A stretch of DNA of 64,000 bases, from positions 1 through 64,000 of the forward strand of contig JAEUPZ010000028.1 in assembly GCA_016789885.1 (NCBI GenBank), given 5' to 3'. Shown piece by piece: positions 1-7,805 of this stretch (positions are counted from its first letter, which is position 1; the number at the start of each line of letters is the position of its first letter). The notes under the pieces were generated by a model. That model ran no database searches. It was not told the DNA's origin and was given only the letters and a program-made list of their open reading frames with translations. The DNA is from Chromatiales bacterium (GTDB lineage: Bacteria > Pseudomonadota > Gammaproteobacteria > Steroidobacterales > GCA-2729495). The position numbers and the translations under genes were made by a program.

Positions 1-1352
1 GGCATGAAGGCGACGGGAATGAACACCGCCGCCAGCGTCACCGACGTGGCGATGACCGCGATGCCGATCTCGTCGGCCGCCTCGGCCGCCGCCTTGCGCG
101 GCGACTTGCCCATGGCCCGGTGCCGGGCGATGTTCTCGACCTCGACGATGGCGTCATCGACGAGGATGCCGATGACCACGGCCATGGCGAGCAGCGTCAG
201 CAGGTTCAGGCTGAAGCCCAGCAGGTACATCACGCCGAAGGTCGGGATGATCGACAGCGGCAGCGCCAGCGCCGAGATCCAGGTCGCCTGCCAGTCGCGC
301 AGGAAGAGCCAGACGACGATGACCGACAGCAGCGCGCCCTCGGCCAGCATCACCAGCGATGCCTCGTAGGAGTTCTTCGCCTCCTCGACGCTGGACGACA
401 CCTCGGTGATGCGGATCTCGGGGTGCCGGTCGGCAAGCTCGGCCATGCGCCGGCGCACCTCGAGGCCGACGGCGACCTCGCTCGACCCGACGGCCCGCTG
501 GATGCCGACGCCGACCACCGGGCGCCCGTCCAGGAAGGCCTGGTCCCGCGGCTCGGCATGGCTGTCGACGACCGTCGCGATGGTCGACAGCCGGACGGAG
601 CGGCCATCGGGCAGGGAGATCGGGTAGTCGGCAAGCTCCGCTGCGCTGCGGACGGTGGCGATCGTGCGGACCGTCTGCTCCCCGCCGCCGACGGCCGTGC
701 GGCCACCGGCGCGCTCGACCTGGATGCGCGCCAGCTGCGAAGACACGGTGCCGGCAGTGAGGCCCATGGCCTGCAACGCATCGGCCCGCAGGTCGATGCG
801 GACTTCGCGCTCGAGGCCCCCGATGCGCGACACGGTGCCCACGCCGGCCGCGCCGAACAGCGTCTTCTTGACCGTGTCGTCGACGAACCAGCTGAGCTCG
901 TCGAGGCCGAGGCGGTCGGATTCGAGGGCGAACGTCAGCAGGGTCGGCCCGAGGATCGCGACGCGCGCGATCTGGGGCTCGTCGATCTCGGCGGGCAGGT
1001 CGATGCGGGCGCGGTCGATGGCGTCGCGCACCTCCTCAAGGGCGCTGTCCATGTCCCGCCCGAGCTCGAACAGGATGCGGGTCTTCGACGAACCCTCGCT
1101 GACCGTCGACAGCAGCTTGTCGATGTCGGGAATGCCCGCCACCGCGTCCTCGACCTTGCGCGTGACCTCGGTCTCGAGCTGGCTGGGGCTCGCGCCGCGC
1201 AGGTTCACCGTGATGGTGATCTCCGGCGGCGTGAAGTTCGGCAGCGTCGAGATCGGCAGCTGCCGCCACCCGTAGAAGCCGATGGCGAGCAGGATGACGA
1301 AGACCAGCGAGGCCGGTATCGGGTTCTCGATGCCCCAGCGCGACAGGTTCAC
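1..1352 (-). CDS. RND efflux permease, N-terminal part (cut by window edge)
   Basis: Inner-membrane drug/proton antiporter subunit of the AcrB/HAE1 type. About 450 residues are visible and the C-terminal half lies outside the window. The N-terminus has the usual short cytoplasmic stretch and first membrane helix, followed by the porter-domain sequence. The TM4 proton-relay motif VDDAIVEVEN, with both aspartates, lies near residues 395-405. The start is GTG at 1352, because its first four bases overlap the stop of the adaptor gene (GTGA, 1349-1352), which implies translational coupling. No outer-membrane factor is visible on this side. The substrate cannot be predicted. Confidence 0.93.
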   Translation of the reverse strand, partial: MNLSRWGIENPIPASLVFVILLAIGFYGWRQLPISTLPNFTPPEITITVNLRGASPSQLETEVTRKVEDAVAGIPDIDKLLSTVSEGSSKTRILFELGRDMDSALEEVRDAIDRARIDLPAEIDEPQIARVAILGPTLLTFALESDRLGLDELSWFVDDTVKKTLFGAAGVGTVSRIGGLEREVRIDLRADALQAMGLTAGTVSSQLARIQVERAGGRTAVGGGEQTVRTIATVRSAAELADYPISLPDGRSVRLSTIATVVDSHAEPRDQAFLDGRPVVGVGIQRAVGSSEVAVGLEVRRRMAELADRHPEIRITEVSSSVEEAKNSYEASLVMLAEGALLSVIVVWLFLRDWQATWISALALPLSIIPTFGVMYLLGFSLNLLTLLAMAVVIGILVDDAIVEVENIARHRAMGKSPRKAAAEAADEIGIAVIATSVTLAAVFIPVAFM

Positions 1353-2515
1353 TCGCGTTCCTCCACCGCCCCGGGCGGCGCAGCTGCGACGGCGCCGGCA
1401 GGCGCGGCATCGGCCACGCGCACCGTGTCGCCATCGCTCAGGAAGCCGGCACCGCGGACGGCCACGCGCTCGGTGGCCGTGACGCCGCCCAGGATCTCGG
1501 TCACGTCACCCTGCTGGATGCCGACGCTGATCCGGCGCTGTTCGACGGTGACGAGACCCGGGTCGCCGCCACCCTCGCGGGCCTTGACCACGAAGACGTA
1601 GGGCAGGCCGTCGCGGAAGACGATGGCCTCGCGGGGCAGCACCATGACGTCCTTGCTGCCCAGCACGATCCGCCCCTGGGCGAACATGCCGGCCCGCAGG
1701 ACGCCGGGCTCGGGCAGGTCGGCGTAGACGAGGCCCGTGCGCGTCTGCGGGTCGAGGGACGGCGAGACGGCCCGCACGCGGCCGCGCACGACCTCGCCGG
1801 CCGGCCCCGTCAGCTCGACGACGGTCCCCGGAGTGACGCGGGTGAGATCCTTTTCGGCCAGCTCCGCCCGCCACTCGAGGCGCGCGTCCCGGATCAGGCG
1901 CAGGAGTTCGGCGCCGGCCGACACCACCTGGCCCGGCTGCACCGCCCGCGCCGAGATGACCCCGGGCTCCGGGGCCACGAGGGTCGCAAAGCCGAGGTTC
2001 AGGCGGACCGCGTCACGGTCGGCCTCGGCCGTCACGAGCTGGGCCTCGGCCCGCAGCAGGTTGGCCTTCAGCTGGTCGAAGTCACTGGCGGAGATCAGGC
2101 GCTGGTCGCGCAGCGACTCGCCCCGGGTGCTCTCGGCCCGGGCCAGCGTCAGGTTGGCCTGGGCCTGGGCCAGGGCCGCATCGGCCTGGCGGGCCTGGAC
2201 TTCGAGGGTGCGGGAGTCGAGCCGCACCAGCGGCTGGCCGCGCGCCACGGTATCCCCGACCTCCACGAGCACCTGGGCGATACGGATGCCCGACAGCTCG
2301 ACCCCCAGGGACATCTCCTGCCAGGCGGCCACGGAGCCGGACACGGCGATGGCCCGGTCCAGCGCCTGGGTGACCGGCGACGAGGCCTGGACGGTCAGGC
2401 TGGGAGAAGCATCGGGCGCCGGCTGCTCACCGCGGCCACAACCGGCCAGGACGGCGAACACGACGAGGGAGGTCTGCCAGCGGAGACCGGCGCGATGGGT
2501 CGGGGGCTTATTCAT
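1349..2515 (-). CDS. RND periplasmic adaptor (membrane fusion) lipoprotein
   Basis: Links the RND permease encoded just downstream to an outer-membrane channel. The 388-residue protein starts with a lipoprotein signal peptide ending in LAGC (Cys26). It then shows a first beta-barrel/lipoyl half (GDTVARGQPLVRLD near residue 85), an alpha-hairpin rich in Ala, Gln and Arg (about 100-165), the second lipoyl half (VAPEPGVISAR) and a C-terminal barrel domain. Length and order are typical of HlyD/AcrA-type adaptors. It is the first gene of a two-gene operon with a 4-base overlap to the permease. The upstream 250 bases hold its promoter region, shared with a divergent gene; I see no clear operator there. 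Confidence 0.95.
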   Translation of the reverse strand: MNKPPTHRAGLRWQTSLVVFAVLAGCGRGEQPAPDASPSLTVQASSPVTQALDRAIAVSGSVAAWQEMSLGVELSGIRIAQVLVEVGDTVARGQPLVRLDSRTLEVQARQADAALAQAQANLTLARAESTRGESLRDQRLISASDFDQLKANLLRAEAQLVTAEADRDAVRLNLGFATLVAPEPGVISARAVQPGQVVSAGAELLRLIRDARLEWRAELAEKDLTRVTPGTVVELTGPAGEVVRGRVRAVSPSLDPQTRTGLVYADLPEPGVLRAGMFAQGRIVLGSKDVMVLPREAIVFRDGLPYVFVVKAREGGGDPGLVTVEQRRISVGIQQGDVTEILGGVTATERVAVRGAGFLSDGDTVRVADAAPAGAVAAAPPGAVEERE

Positions 2516-2766
2516 CTGAGTAGTTTATCGACGTTTCCCGGCCCTGTGTCGCGCAAGGAGACAAAGCCCCGCAGGTTGGGCGCCGGCAGTCCGTGGCAGG
2601 CTGTCGCAGCCGGGCGGCGAAGCGGCACCGGCGAGACCGGACCTGACGAAATGTGTCCACGTGCGCTCCCCCGACGGATAGGTTTCAGTTCGCCACCGAC
2701 GCTGGAACCGATGCCATCCGGGCCGGCCCATCGGCTGCCTGCCGTTGTCTGGGCGATACTGGCCGC

Positions 2767-4026
2767 ATGGAAACCCCGCCCCTGGACGCCGACCTCATGA
2801 AGCTGGCCGTGGCCGCGGCCACGGGCCTCGTCATCGGCCTCGAGCGGGGCTGGTCCCACCGCACCGAAGCCGAAGGCCAGCGAGTGGCCGGGCTTCGCAC
2901 CTTTACCCTCGCGGCCCTGGCCGGGGGCCTGTGCGGGATCCTGCCGGAGGGGGCGCTACTGCTGGCGGTGCTGCTGGGGGCGCTGGCGTTGATCGTCGCG
3001 ATGGCCTACTACGCCCAGTCGACCCGCTCGGGCGATGTCGGCATCACCACCGAGCTCGCCCTGCTCGCCACGCCCGTGCTCGGCCTGCTGGCCACTCGCA
3101 AGCCGCTGGAAGGCATCGCCGTCGCGGCGCTGGTGGCGGCGCTGCTCGGGTTCAAGCAGGAGCTGCACGCCACCATCGGCCGGCTGGCCCGGGACGAGGT
3201 GCTGGCCACGGTCCAGCTCCTCATCGTGGCCGTCGTCGTGCTGCCGCTGCTCCCGGACGAGCCGCTGGGGCCCTTCGGTGCGGTCAACCCGCGCACCGTC
3301 GGCTGGCTCGTGCTGCTCCTGCTCGGCGTGGCCTACGTGGGCTACTTCGCCGTGCGGGTCATCGGGACGAGCCGCGGCCTGCTGCTCACGGCCTTCCTCG
3401 GCGGGTTCACGTCGTCGACGGCGGTGACCCTCGCCTACGCCCGCCTCGCGCGGCACAAGCCCCAGGCCGCCCGGCTGCTCTCCGCCGGCATCAGCGTGGC
3501 CTGCGCGATGATGGCGCCGCGCATCTGGCTGCTGGCCAGCGCCATCGAACCGGACCTCGGGCAGCGCCTCGCACCGGCGCTGCTGGTGCTGGGGGCGGTG
3601 CCGGCGGCCTACGCGCTGTACACGAGCCGCAGCGCGCACACCGACGCGCCCGGCGACGCCGTGCTCATCGACAACCCCTTCGCCATCCGGGCCGCGCTGC
3701 TCATGGCGGCGGCCGTGGCCGGGCTCGGCGTGCTGATCCGTGGCGCCGAAGAGTGGTTCGGCGCGGTCGGCGCCTACAGCGTCGCGGCACTGTCGGGCAT
3801 CCTCGACGTCGATGCCGTCAGCGTGGCGCTGGCGGAAGGAGCGCGACGGGATGCGACGGCGCTGCACGTCGCCGGCGGGGCCATCATGGTGGCGGCAATC
3901 GTCAACACCCTGGTCAAGGCCGGCATGGCCCTCGTGCTCGGCGGACGCGGGATCGGCCTGCGCTGCCTGGCGGTCCTCGGCACCGGCGCGGCCGGCGCCA
4001 TCAGCGTCTGGCTCGTCACCGGCTGA
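2767..4026 (+). CDS. MgtC/SapB N-domain plus DUF4010 membrane protein
   Basis: Integral membrane protein of 419 residues. The N-terminal MgtC/SapB-type domain carries the signature GLVIGLERG (residues 20-28) followed by AGLRTFTL. The C-terminal half has the repeated hydrophobic helices and the SRGLLLTAFLGGFTSSTAVT segment typical of DUF4010. This two-domain architecture at about 420 residues is a recognised bacterial family of unknown function; MgtC itself is linked to growth in low magnesium and to ATP-synthase control, but that should not be transferred here. The start is the ATG at 2767, which places the conserved helix at the expected distance. An earlier in-frame GTG would add a poorly hydrophobic, Arg/Cys-rich leader. 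Confidence 0.85.
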   Translation: METPPLDADLMKLAVAAATGLVIGLERGWSHRTEAEGQRVAGLRTFTLAALAGGLCGILPEGALLLAVLLGALALIVAMAYYAQSTRSGDVGITTELALLATPVLGLLATRKPLEGIAVAALVAALLGFKQELHATIGRLARDEVLATVQLLIVAVVVLPLLPDEPLGPFGAVNPRTVGWLVLLLLGVAYVGYFAVRVIGTSRGLLLTAFLGGFTSSTAVTLAYARLARHKPQAARLLSAGISVACAMMAPRIWLLASAIEPDLGQRLAPALLVLGAVPAAYALYTSRSAHTDAPGDAVLIDNPFAIRAALLMAAAVAGLGVLIRGAEEWFGAVGAYSVAALSGILDVDAVSVALAEGARRDATALHVAGGAIMVAAIVNTLVKAGMALVLGGRGIGLRCLAVLGTGAAGAISVWLVTG

Positions 4027-4139
4027 GCCGGCAGCACGCCCGCCCACGCGGCCGCCGGCGGCAGCCACCCCGGGCGGGCTGGGGCGCATTTGCGGTGCCC
4101 GCGACGAGACCGTAGTCTGCGCCGCGAAAGGATGGCCCC

Positions 4140-4961
4140 ATGACGATACGCAAGGCCTACGTCGACACCAGCGGCGGACAGGTGCACTTCCGCCACATCG
4201 CCGGCGGCCCCGGCCTGCCGGTAGTGTTCCTCCACCGCACGCCGGCGAGCTCGGCAAGCTTCGAGGGCATGCTCGCGGCCCTTGGCGGCGAACGGCCGTG
4301 CTTCGCCTTCGACACGCCGGGCTTCGGCGGCTCCTTCGACCCGCCCGGCCAGCCCGCCATCCTCGACTACCGCGACTGGCTCGCCGACGCGCTGACCGGC
4401 GTCGGCCTCACGCGCTTCCACCTCTACGGGCACCACACTGGCACGCACATCGCGACGGAGCTGGCGGCCGCGTGGCCCGACCGCGTCGCGTCGCTGATGC
4501 TGAACGGCATGGCGTACCTGACGGCCGACGAGCGCGCCGCGTTCCGCAACATGGTGGCGCCGGCCCAGCCGCCCGACCCCGACGGCCACTACCTGCAGCC
4601 GCTGTGGCAGCTGGTGAAGAGCCTGTTCCCGGTGTGGGACGCCGGACTGGTACACCGGGAGTTCACGGCGGCGCTGCGCGCCCAGGCCGGCCGCGACCAG
4701 GCCTTCAGGGCGATCTGGGACCAGGATTTCGTCGCGGTCCTGAAGCGCGTGCGCTGCCCGGTGCTCGCCACCACGGCCGAGGACGACTTCTTCCTTCCCT
4801 ACCTCGAGCGCATCAAGAGCTCGCACCCCCACGCCAGGACCGTCGTCACCGGCCGGGCCAAGGTGGCAACGCCGGAGCTCGACACGGCGCGGGGCACCGC
4901 CGTGGTGCGCGAGTTCATCGCCGACGTGGAGGCCGGGCGACTGTCGGGATCGGCCCCGTGA
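4140..4961 (+). CDS. alpha/beta-hydrolase-fold protein lacking the usual catalytic residues
   Basis: A 273-residue protein with the overall alpha/beta-hydrolase pattern: oxyanion loop VFLHRTP (29-35), a DTPGFGGS strand-loop (58-65), nucleophile elbow and a late acid (TAEDDFF). The elbow reads GHHTG (97-101), so His99 sits where Ser, Asp or Cys is expected. The usual C-terminal GH catalytic histidine is also absent; the region reads GRAKVATPELD. It may therefore be a non-hydrolytic or divergent member. A good Shine-Dalgarno (AAAGGA) precedes ATG 4140. Its last bases overlap the next gene (GTGA at 4958-4961), making it the first gene of a three-gene coupled cassette. Confidence 0.85.
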   Translation: MTIRKAYVDTSGGQVHFRHIAGGPGLPVVFLHRTPASSASFEGMLAALGGERPCFAFDTPGFGGSFDPPGQPAILDYRDWLADALTGVGLTRFHLYGHHTGTHIATELAAAWPDRVASLMLNGMAYLTADERAAFRNMVAPAQPPDPDGHYLQPLWQLVKSLFPVWDAGLVHREFTAALRAQAGRDQAFRAIWDQDFVAVLKRVRCPVLATTAEDDFFLPYLERIKSSHPHARTVVTGRAKVATPELDTARGTAVVREFIADVEAGRLSGSAP

Positions 4962-6076
4962 CCCCGGCGCCGCAGGCTGCCCGGGCGACCTGCGTCGAGC
5001 CCGTCGACCTGCCCGCCTGGTATCCGCTGGAAGTACCCGGGCACGGCCCGGGCATCGCGCTGGACCTCGATGGCGCGCCGGTCTGGTTCGTCTCCCGCGA
5101 CGTCGAACTGGCACCGGGCCCCGAGGCAGCGGCATGCCTGGTGGCCTATCCCTGCCTCGCCACGGGCCGTCCCCTGCGCTTCAGCGGCCAGCAACCCGGC
5201 GAGGCCTTCCTGGCCAACGTCCGCGGCGCCACCGGCCTCATGGCCGGATGGTGGGGCCTCGCACCCCTAGACACGATGGTGGCGCCGGGCTGCCCGCCGC
5301 CGCCGGCTGCTCCGGCCCGGGCCCGCGGCACGGCGCTCTTCTTCAGCGGCGGGCTCGACTCGTACTACTCGCTGTTCCACTTTCCCGGCATCGACACGCT
5401 CGTTTTCATCACCGGCTACGACGCCCGGCTGGCCAACCGCGCCGCCGCGGACCGGATGATCGCCGAGTTCCGCGTACTGGCCGCCGACCGCGGCCAGCGC
5501 CTGGTCACCGTATCGACCAACCTGCGCGACCACCCGCTGCTGGGAGCCCAGCGCTGGGTCCGCTACTGTGGCGTGCCGCAGATGGTCGTCGCGCACCTGC
5601 TGGCCCGCGAGGCATCGACCTTCGTCGTGAGCTCGTCACACCACGGCAGTCACCGCGTTCCCTGGGGATCACACCCGGACCTCGACTGGCGCTGGGGCAA
5701 TGACCGGGTGGCCATCGAGCACTTCGGCCTCGAGTGCTGGCGCGGCGACAAGCTCGTCGCGCTGGCGGACCAGCCGATCGTCCACGCGACCTTGCGCGTG
5801 TGCTATCCCGTTCCCGCCGAGGGCCGCAACTGCGGCCACTGCGAGAAGTGCGTCCGCACGCGGCTGCACTACCACGTCGGCCTGCCCGGCGTGCGCTGCG
5901 AAACCCTCCCGGACGAGCCCCCGCTGGCCACCGCCCTCGATGCCATGCCGCTGGTCGAGGAGCCCAAGCTGACCGAGGCCTACCGCTGGGCCCTGGACCA
6001 TGCGTCGGCCGACGATGAAGTGACCCGGGCACTGGCCCGGCTCGTCGCCCGCAGCGACGGGCACCGCCACCCATGA
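4958..6076 (+). CDS. QueC-like PP-loop ATPase with a four-cysteine site
   Basis: A 372-residue protein with an N-terminal domain of about 120 residues that I do not recognise, then a PP-loop nucleotide-alpha-hydrolase domain. The PP-loop is FFSGGLDSYYS, with SGGLDS at 130-135. A second nucleotide-site strand is VVSSSHHGS (223-231). A C-terminal cluster, Cys282 and NCGHCEKC (Cys292, 295, 298), resembles the zinc-binding C-x8-C-x2-C-x2-C site of QueC. PP-loop enzymes adenylate a carbonyl or carboxylate so that N or S can be added; the substrate here is unknown. No queuosine genes are nearby. The start is GTG 4958, overlapping the hydrolase stop; it overlaps the methyltransferase by ATGA at 6073-6076. 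Confidence 0.85.
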   Translation: MTPAPQAARATCVEPVDLPAWYPLEVPGHGPGIALDLDGAPVWFVSRDVELAPGPEAAACLVAYPCLATGRPLRFSGQQPGEAFLANVRGATGLMAGWWGLAPLDTMVAPGCPPPPAAPARARGTALFFSGGLDSYYSLFHFPGIDTLVFITGYDARLANRAAADRMIAEFRVLAADRGQRLVTVSTNLRDHPLLGAQRWVRYCGVPQMVVAHLLAREASTFVVSSSHHGSHRVPWGSHPDLDWRWGNDRVAIEHFGLECWRGDKLVALADQPIVHATLRVCYPVPAEGRNCGHCEKCVRTRLHYHVGLPGVRCETLPDEPPLATALDAMPLVEEPKLTEAYRWALDHASADDEVTRALARLVARSDGHRHP

Positions 6077-6846
6077 TGCGCACTGGCTACGGCGAGATCT
6101 TCGCCACGCGGGCCAACCGCTATGAAGAGTCCATGGCGCGCTGGCCCGGGGCACGCGACGAGGAGTTCGCCGCCATGTGCCGGTACCTCGGCGTGGTCGA
6201 TGGCGAGACGCTGGTCCACGCGCCGGCCGGTGGCGCCTACCTGCGCCGCTACCTGCCGGAAGGCGTCGGGTACATCGCCGTCGACGAGGCGGAGCAGTTC
6301 CAGGCCGCCTGCGCGCCGCGGCTGCGGCCCGGAGACCGGGCCATCCACTCGACCTACGTCGACATGCCGCTGGCCGATGAGAGCATCGACGTGCTCGGCA
6401 GCCTGACGGGCCTCCATCACGTCACGCCGCGGGCCCCGGCCTATGCCGAGTGGTTCCGCGTCCTGCGGCCCGGCGGGCGCCTCGTCATCGGCGACGTCGC
6501 CGTCGGCCAGGCCGAGGGGGCGTTCCTGAACGGCTTCGTCGACCGCTACAACAGCCAGGGCCACGACGGCCGCTTCCTCGACGGTGACGACGAGCGGGCC
6601 CTGCACGCTGCCGGCTTCGTCGACATGCGCGTGGTCGACGAGCGCTATGCCTGGCGGTTCGAACGGGCCGACGACGCGGTGGCCTTCTGCCATGAGCTCT
6701 TCGGCCTGGACCGGCCGGGAGCGCCGGAGGCCCTCGCCCGCACGCTGCGCGACGACCTGGGCCTGCGGGCCGATCCCGCAGGCGCAGGCTGGCTGCTGCC
6801 CTGGGGCCTGCGCTTCATCGTCGCGCGCCGGCCGGCAGCCGGCTGA
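6073..6846 (+). CDS. class I SAM-dependent methyltransferase
   Basis: A 257-residue protein of the Methyltransf_11/UbiE-like type. Motif I is degenerate (VHAPAGGAYLRRY, 48-60, in place of DxGxGxG). The later motifs are clear: IAVDEAE (68-74, ribose-binding acid), DVLGSLTGLHHV and VLRPGGRLVIGDV (about 135-150). The C-terminal part carries DERALHAAGF, a typical cap region. It is the third gene of the coupled cassette (ATGA overlap at 6073) and ends a few bases before a convergent gene. Its likely role is methylating the product or intermediate handled by the adjacent PP-loop enzyme; this is inferred from gene order only. Confidence 0.88.
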   Translation: MMRTGYGEIFATRANRYEESMARWPGARDEEFAAMCRYLGVVDGETLVHAPAGGAYLRRYLPEGVGYIAVDEAEQFQAACAPRLRPGDRAIHSTYVDMPLADESIDVLGSLTGLHHVTPRAPAYAEWFRVLRPGGRLVIGDVAVGQAEGAFLNGFVDRYNSQGHDGRFLDGDDERALHAAGFVDMRVVDERYAWRFERADDAVAFCHELFGLDRPGAPEALARTLRDDLGLRADPAGAGWLLPWGLRFIVARRPAAG

Positions 6847-6852
6847 GCCGGC
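6838..6852. terminator. short hairpin between convergent genes
   Basis: A perfect GCCGGC stem with a 3-base loop that contains the methyltransferase stop codon. It lies where the three-gene cassette converges with the CPBP gene and could serve both strands. There is no T-run, so termination efficiency is doubtful. Confidence 0.35.
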
Positions 6853-6853
6853 G

Positions 6854-7678
6854 TCAGGTCGTCGCCGCGCCGGCCGGCAGCCCGAGGGGCGCCGGCACGC
6901 CGGGCTCGCGGCCGCGCCGGAACAGGTACACGGCGAGCGCCACGGCGCCCACCGTCACCGCGAGTCCATAGGCCAGGAACGCCGGCGTCGAGACCGCCAG
7001 CGCCACGTTCCGCGTCGCGTTGAGCAGCGCGTGGAACAGCACGGCCAGCAGCACGCTGCCGGTCAGCTCGACGATCAGCGTCAGGAAGAACCCCGCCGAC
7101 AGGATGCCGAGGGAGAAGCCGGCGAACTGCGCGATGCCGAATTCAGGCCGCCCCAGGAAGAATGGCATGTGCCAGAAGAGCCAGATCGGGAACAGCGCGA
7201 AGGTGAAGGCGAAGGGCGCGAGCCGCGTGCGCAGCCGCGGCTGCAGGTAGCCCCGCCAGCCCGTCTCCTCGCCGAGCCCCTGCACCAGCGAGCCGATGAT
7301 GAAGAGGTCCACCACGCTGCGCAGGGTGCCGAGGCGGCCCGTCGACAGCTCCGCCCAGCCCGGCAGCCCGCCACGGGCCATCTGCACGGCCAGCGCCACG
7401 GCGAGGAAGACGAAGGGCGTAACGAGCGCCAGCCACACACCGGCACGGGGCAGTCCGCGCCAGCGGGTCAGCGACTGCCAGAAGCGCCGCCGGGCCTCGG
7501 GCCCTTCGGCGCCCAGCATGACCAGCGCCGCGACGAGGGGCCCCAGGGCCCCGAGGCCCTCCCACTCGCCGGGCACCTGCCAGTCGACGATGCCCCGGTT
7601 CGACAGCAGCAGCGGCAGCGTCGTCACCCAGGTCCAGGCGTAGGCCATGAGGCCAAACTTGAGGATGCGGTTACCCAT
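6854..7678 (-). CDS. CPBP-family intramembrane metalloprotease
   Basis: A 274-residue multi-helix membrane protein with the three CPBP (CAAX protease/bacteriocin-processing) motifs in order: EETGWR (EExxxR), a Phe-rich helix ending in LFWH (FxxxH), and FHALLN (HxxxN). These residues form the intramembrane glutamyl/metal active site in the family. Bacterial members process prenylated or short peptides or act in bacteriocin immunity; nothing in the context specifies the substrate. I chose ATG 7678. A GTG at 7714 would add 12 residues before the first helix. It is convergent with the methyltransferase gene and divergent from sthA. Confidence 0.88.
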   Translation of the reverse strand: MGNRILKFGLMAYAWTWVTTLPLLLSNRGIVDWQVPGEWEGLGALGPLVAALVMLGAEGPEARRRFWQSLTRWRGLPRAGVWLALVTPFVFLAVALAVQMARGGLPGWAELSTGRLGTLRSVVDLFIIGSLVQGLGEETGWRGYLQPRLRTRLAPFAFTFALFPIWLFWHMPFFLGRPEFGIAQFAGFSLGILSAGFFLTLIVELTGSVLLAVLFHALLNATRNVALAVSTPAFLAYGLAVTVGAVALAVYLFRRGREPGVPAPLGLPAGAATT

Positions 7679-7805
7679 GGGCGGATCGTAGCCAGCCGGC
7701 GGGAATCCGGTCACGTTCCCGGCGTGGCGCGCTCAAGGAATGGACAGCGCGGGCCGACTACCGGGCGTCAGGCCGGCGAATCGGTGCCAGTCAGCCCCGG
7801 GAAAC

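Noticed and set aside
120..1601. A 493-codon plus-strand open frame
   Set aside because: Its translation is a low-complexity Arg/Asp/Gly/Gln mixture and it lies antisense to the clear RND permease and adaptor genes, a common effect of GC-rich codon usage.
3740..4957. Upstream extension of the PP-loop frame as one very long protein
   Set aside because: The first 400 codons overlap the MgtC and hydrolase genes in another frame and have no domain character; GTG 4958 with the GTGA overlap is the credible start.
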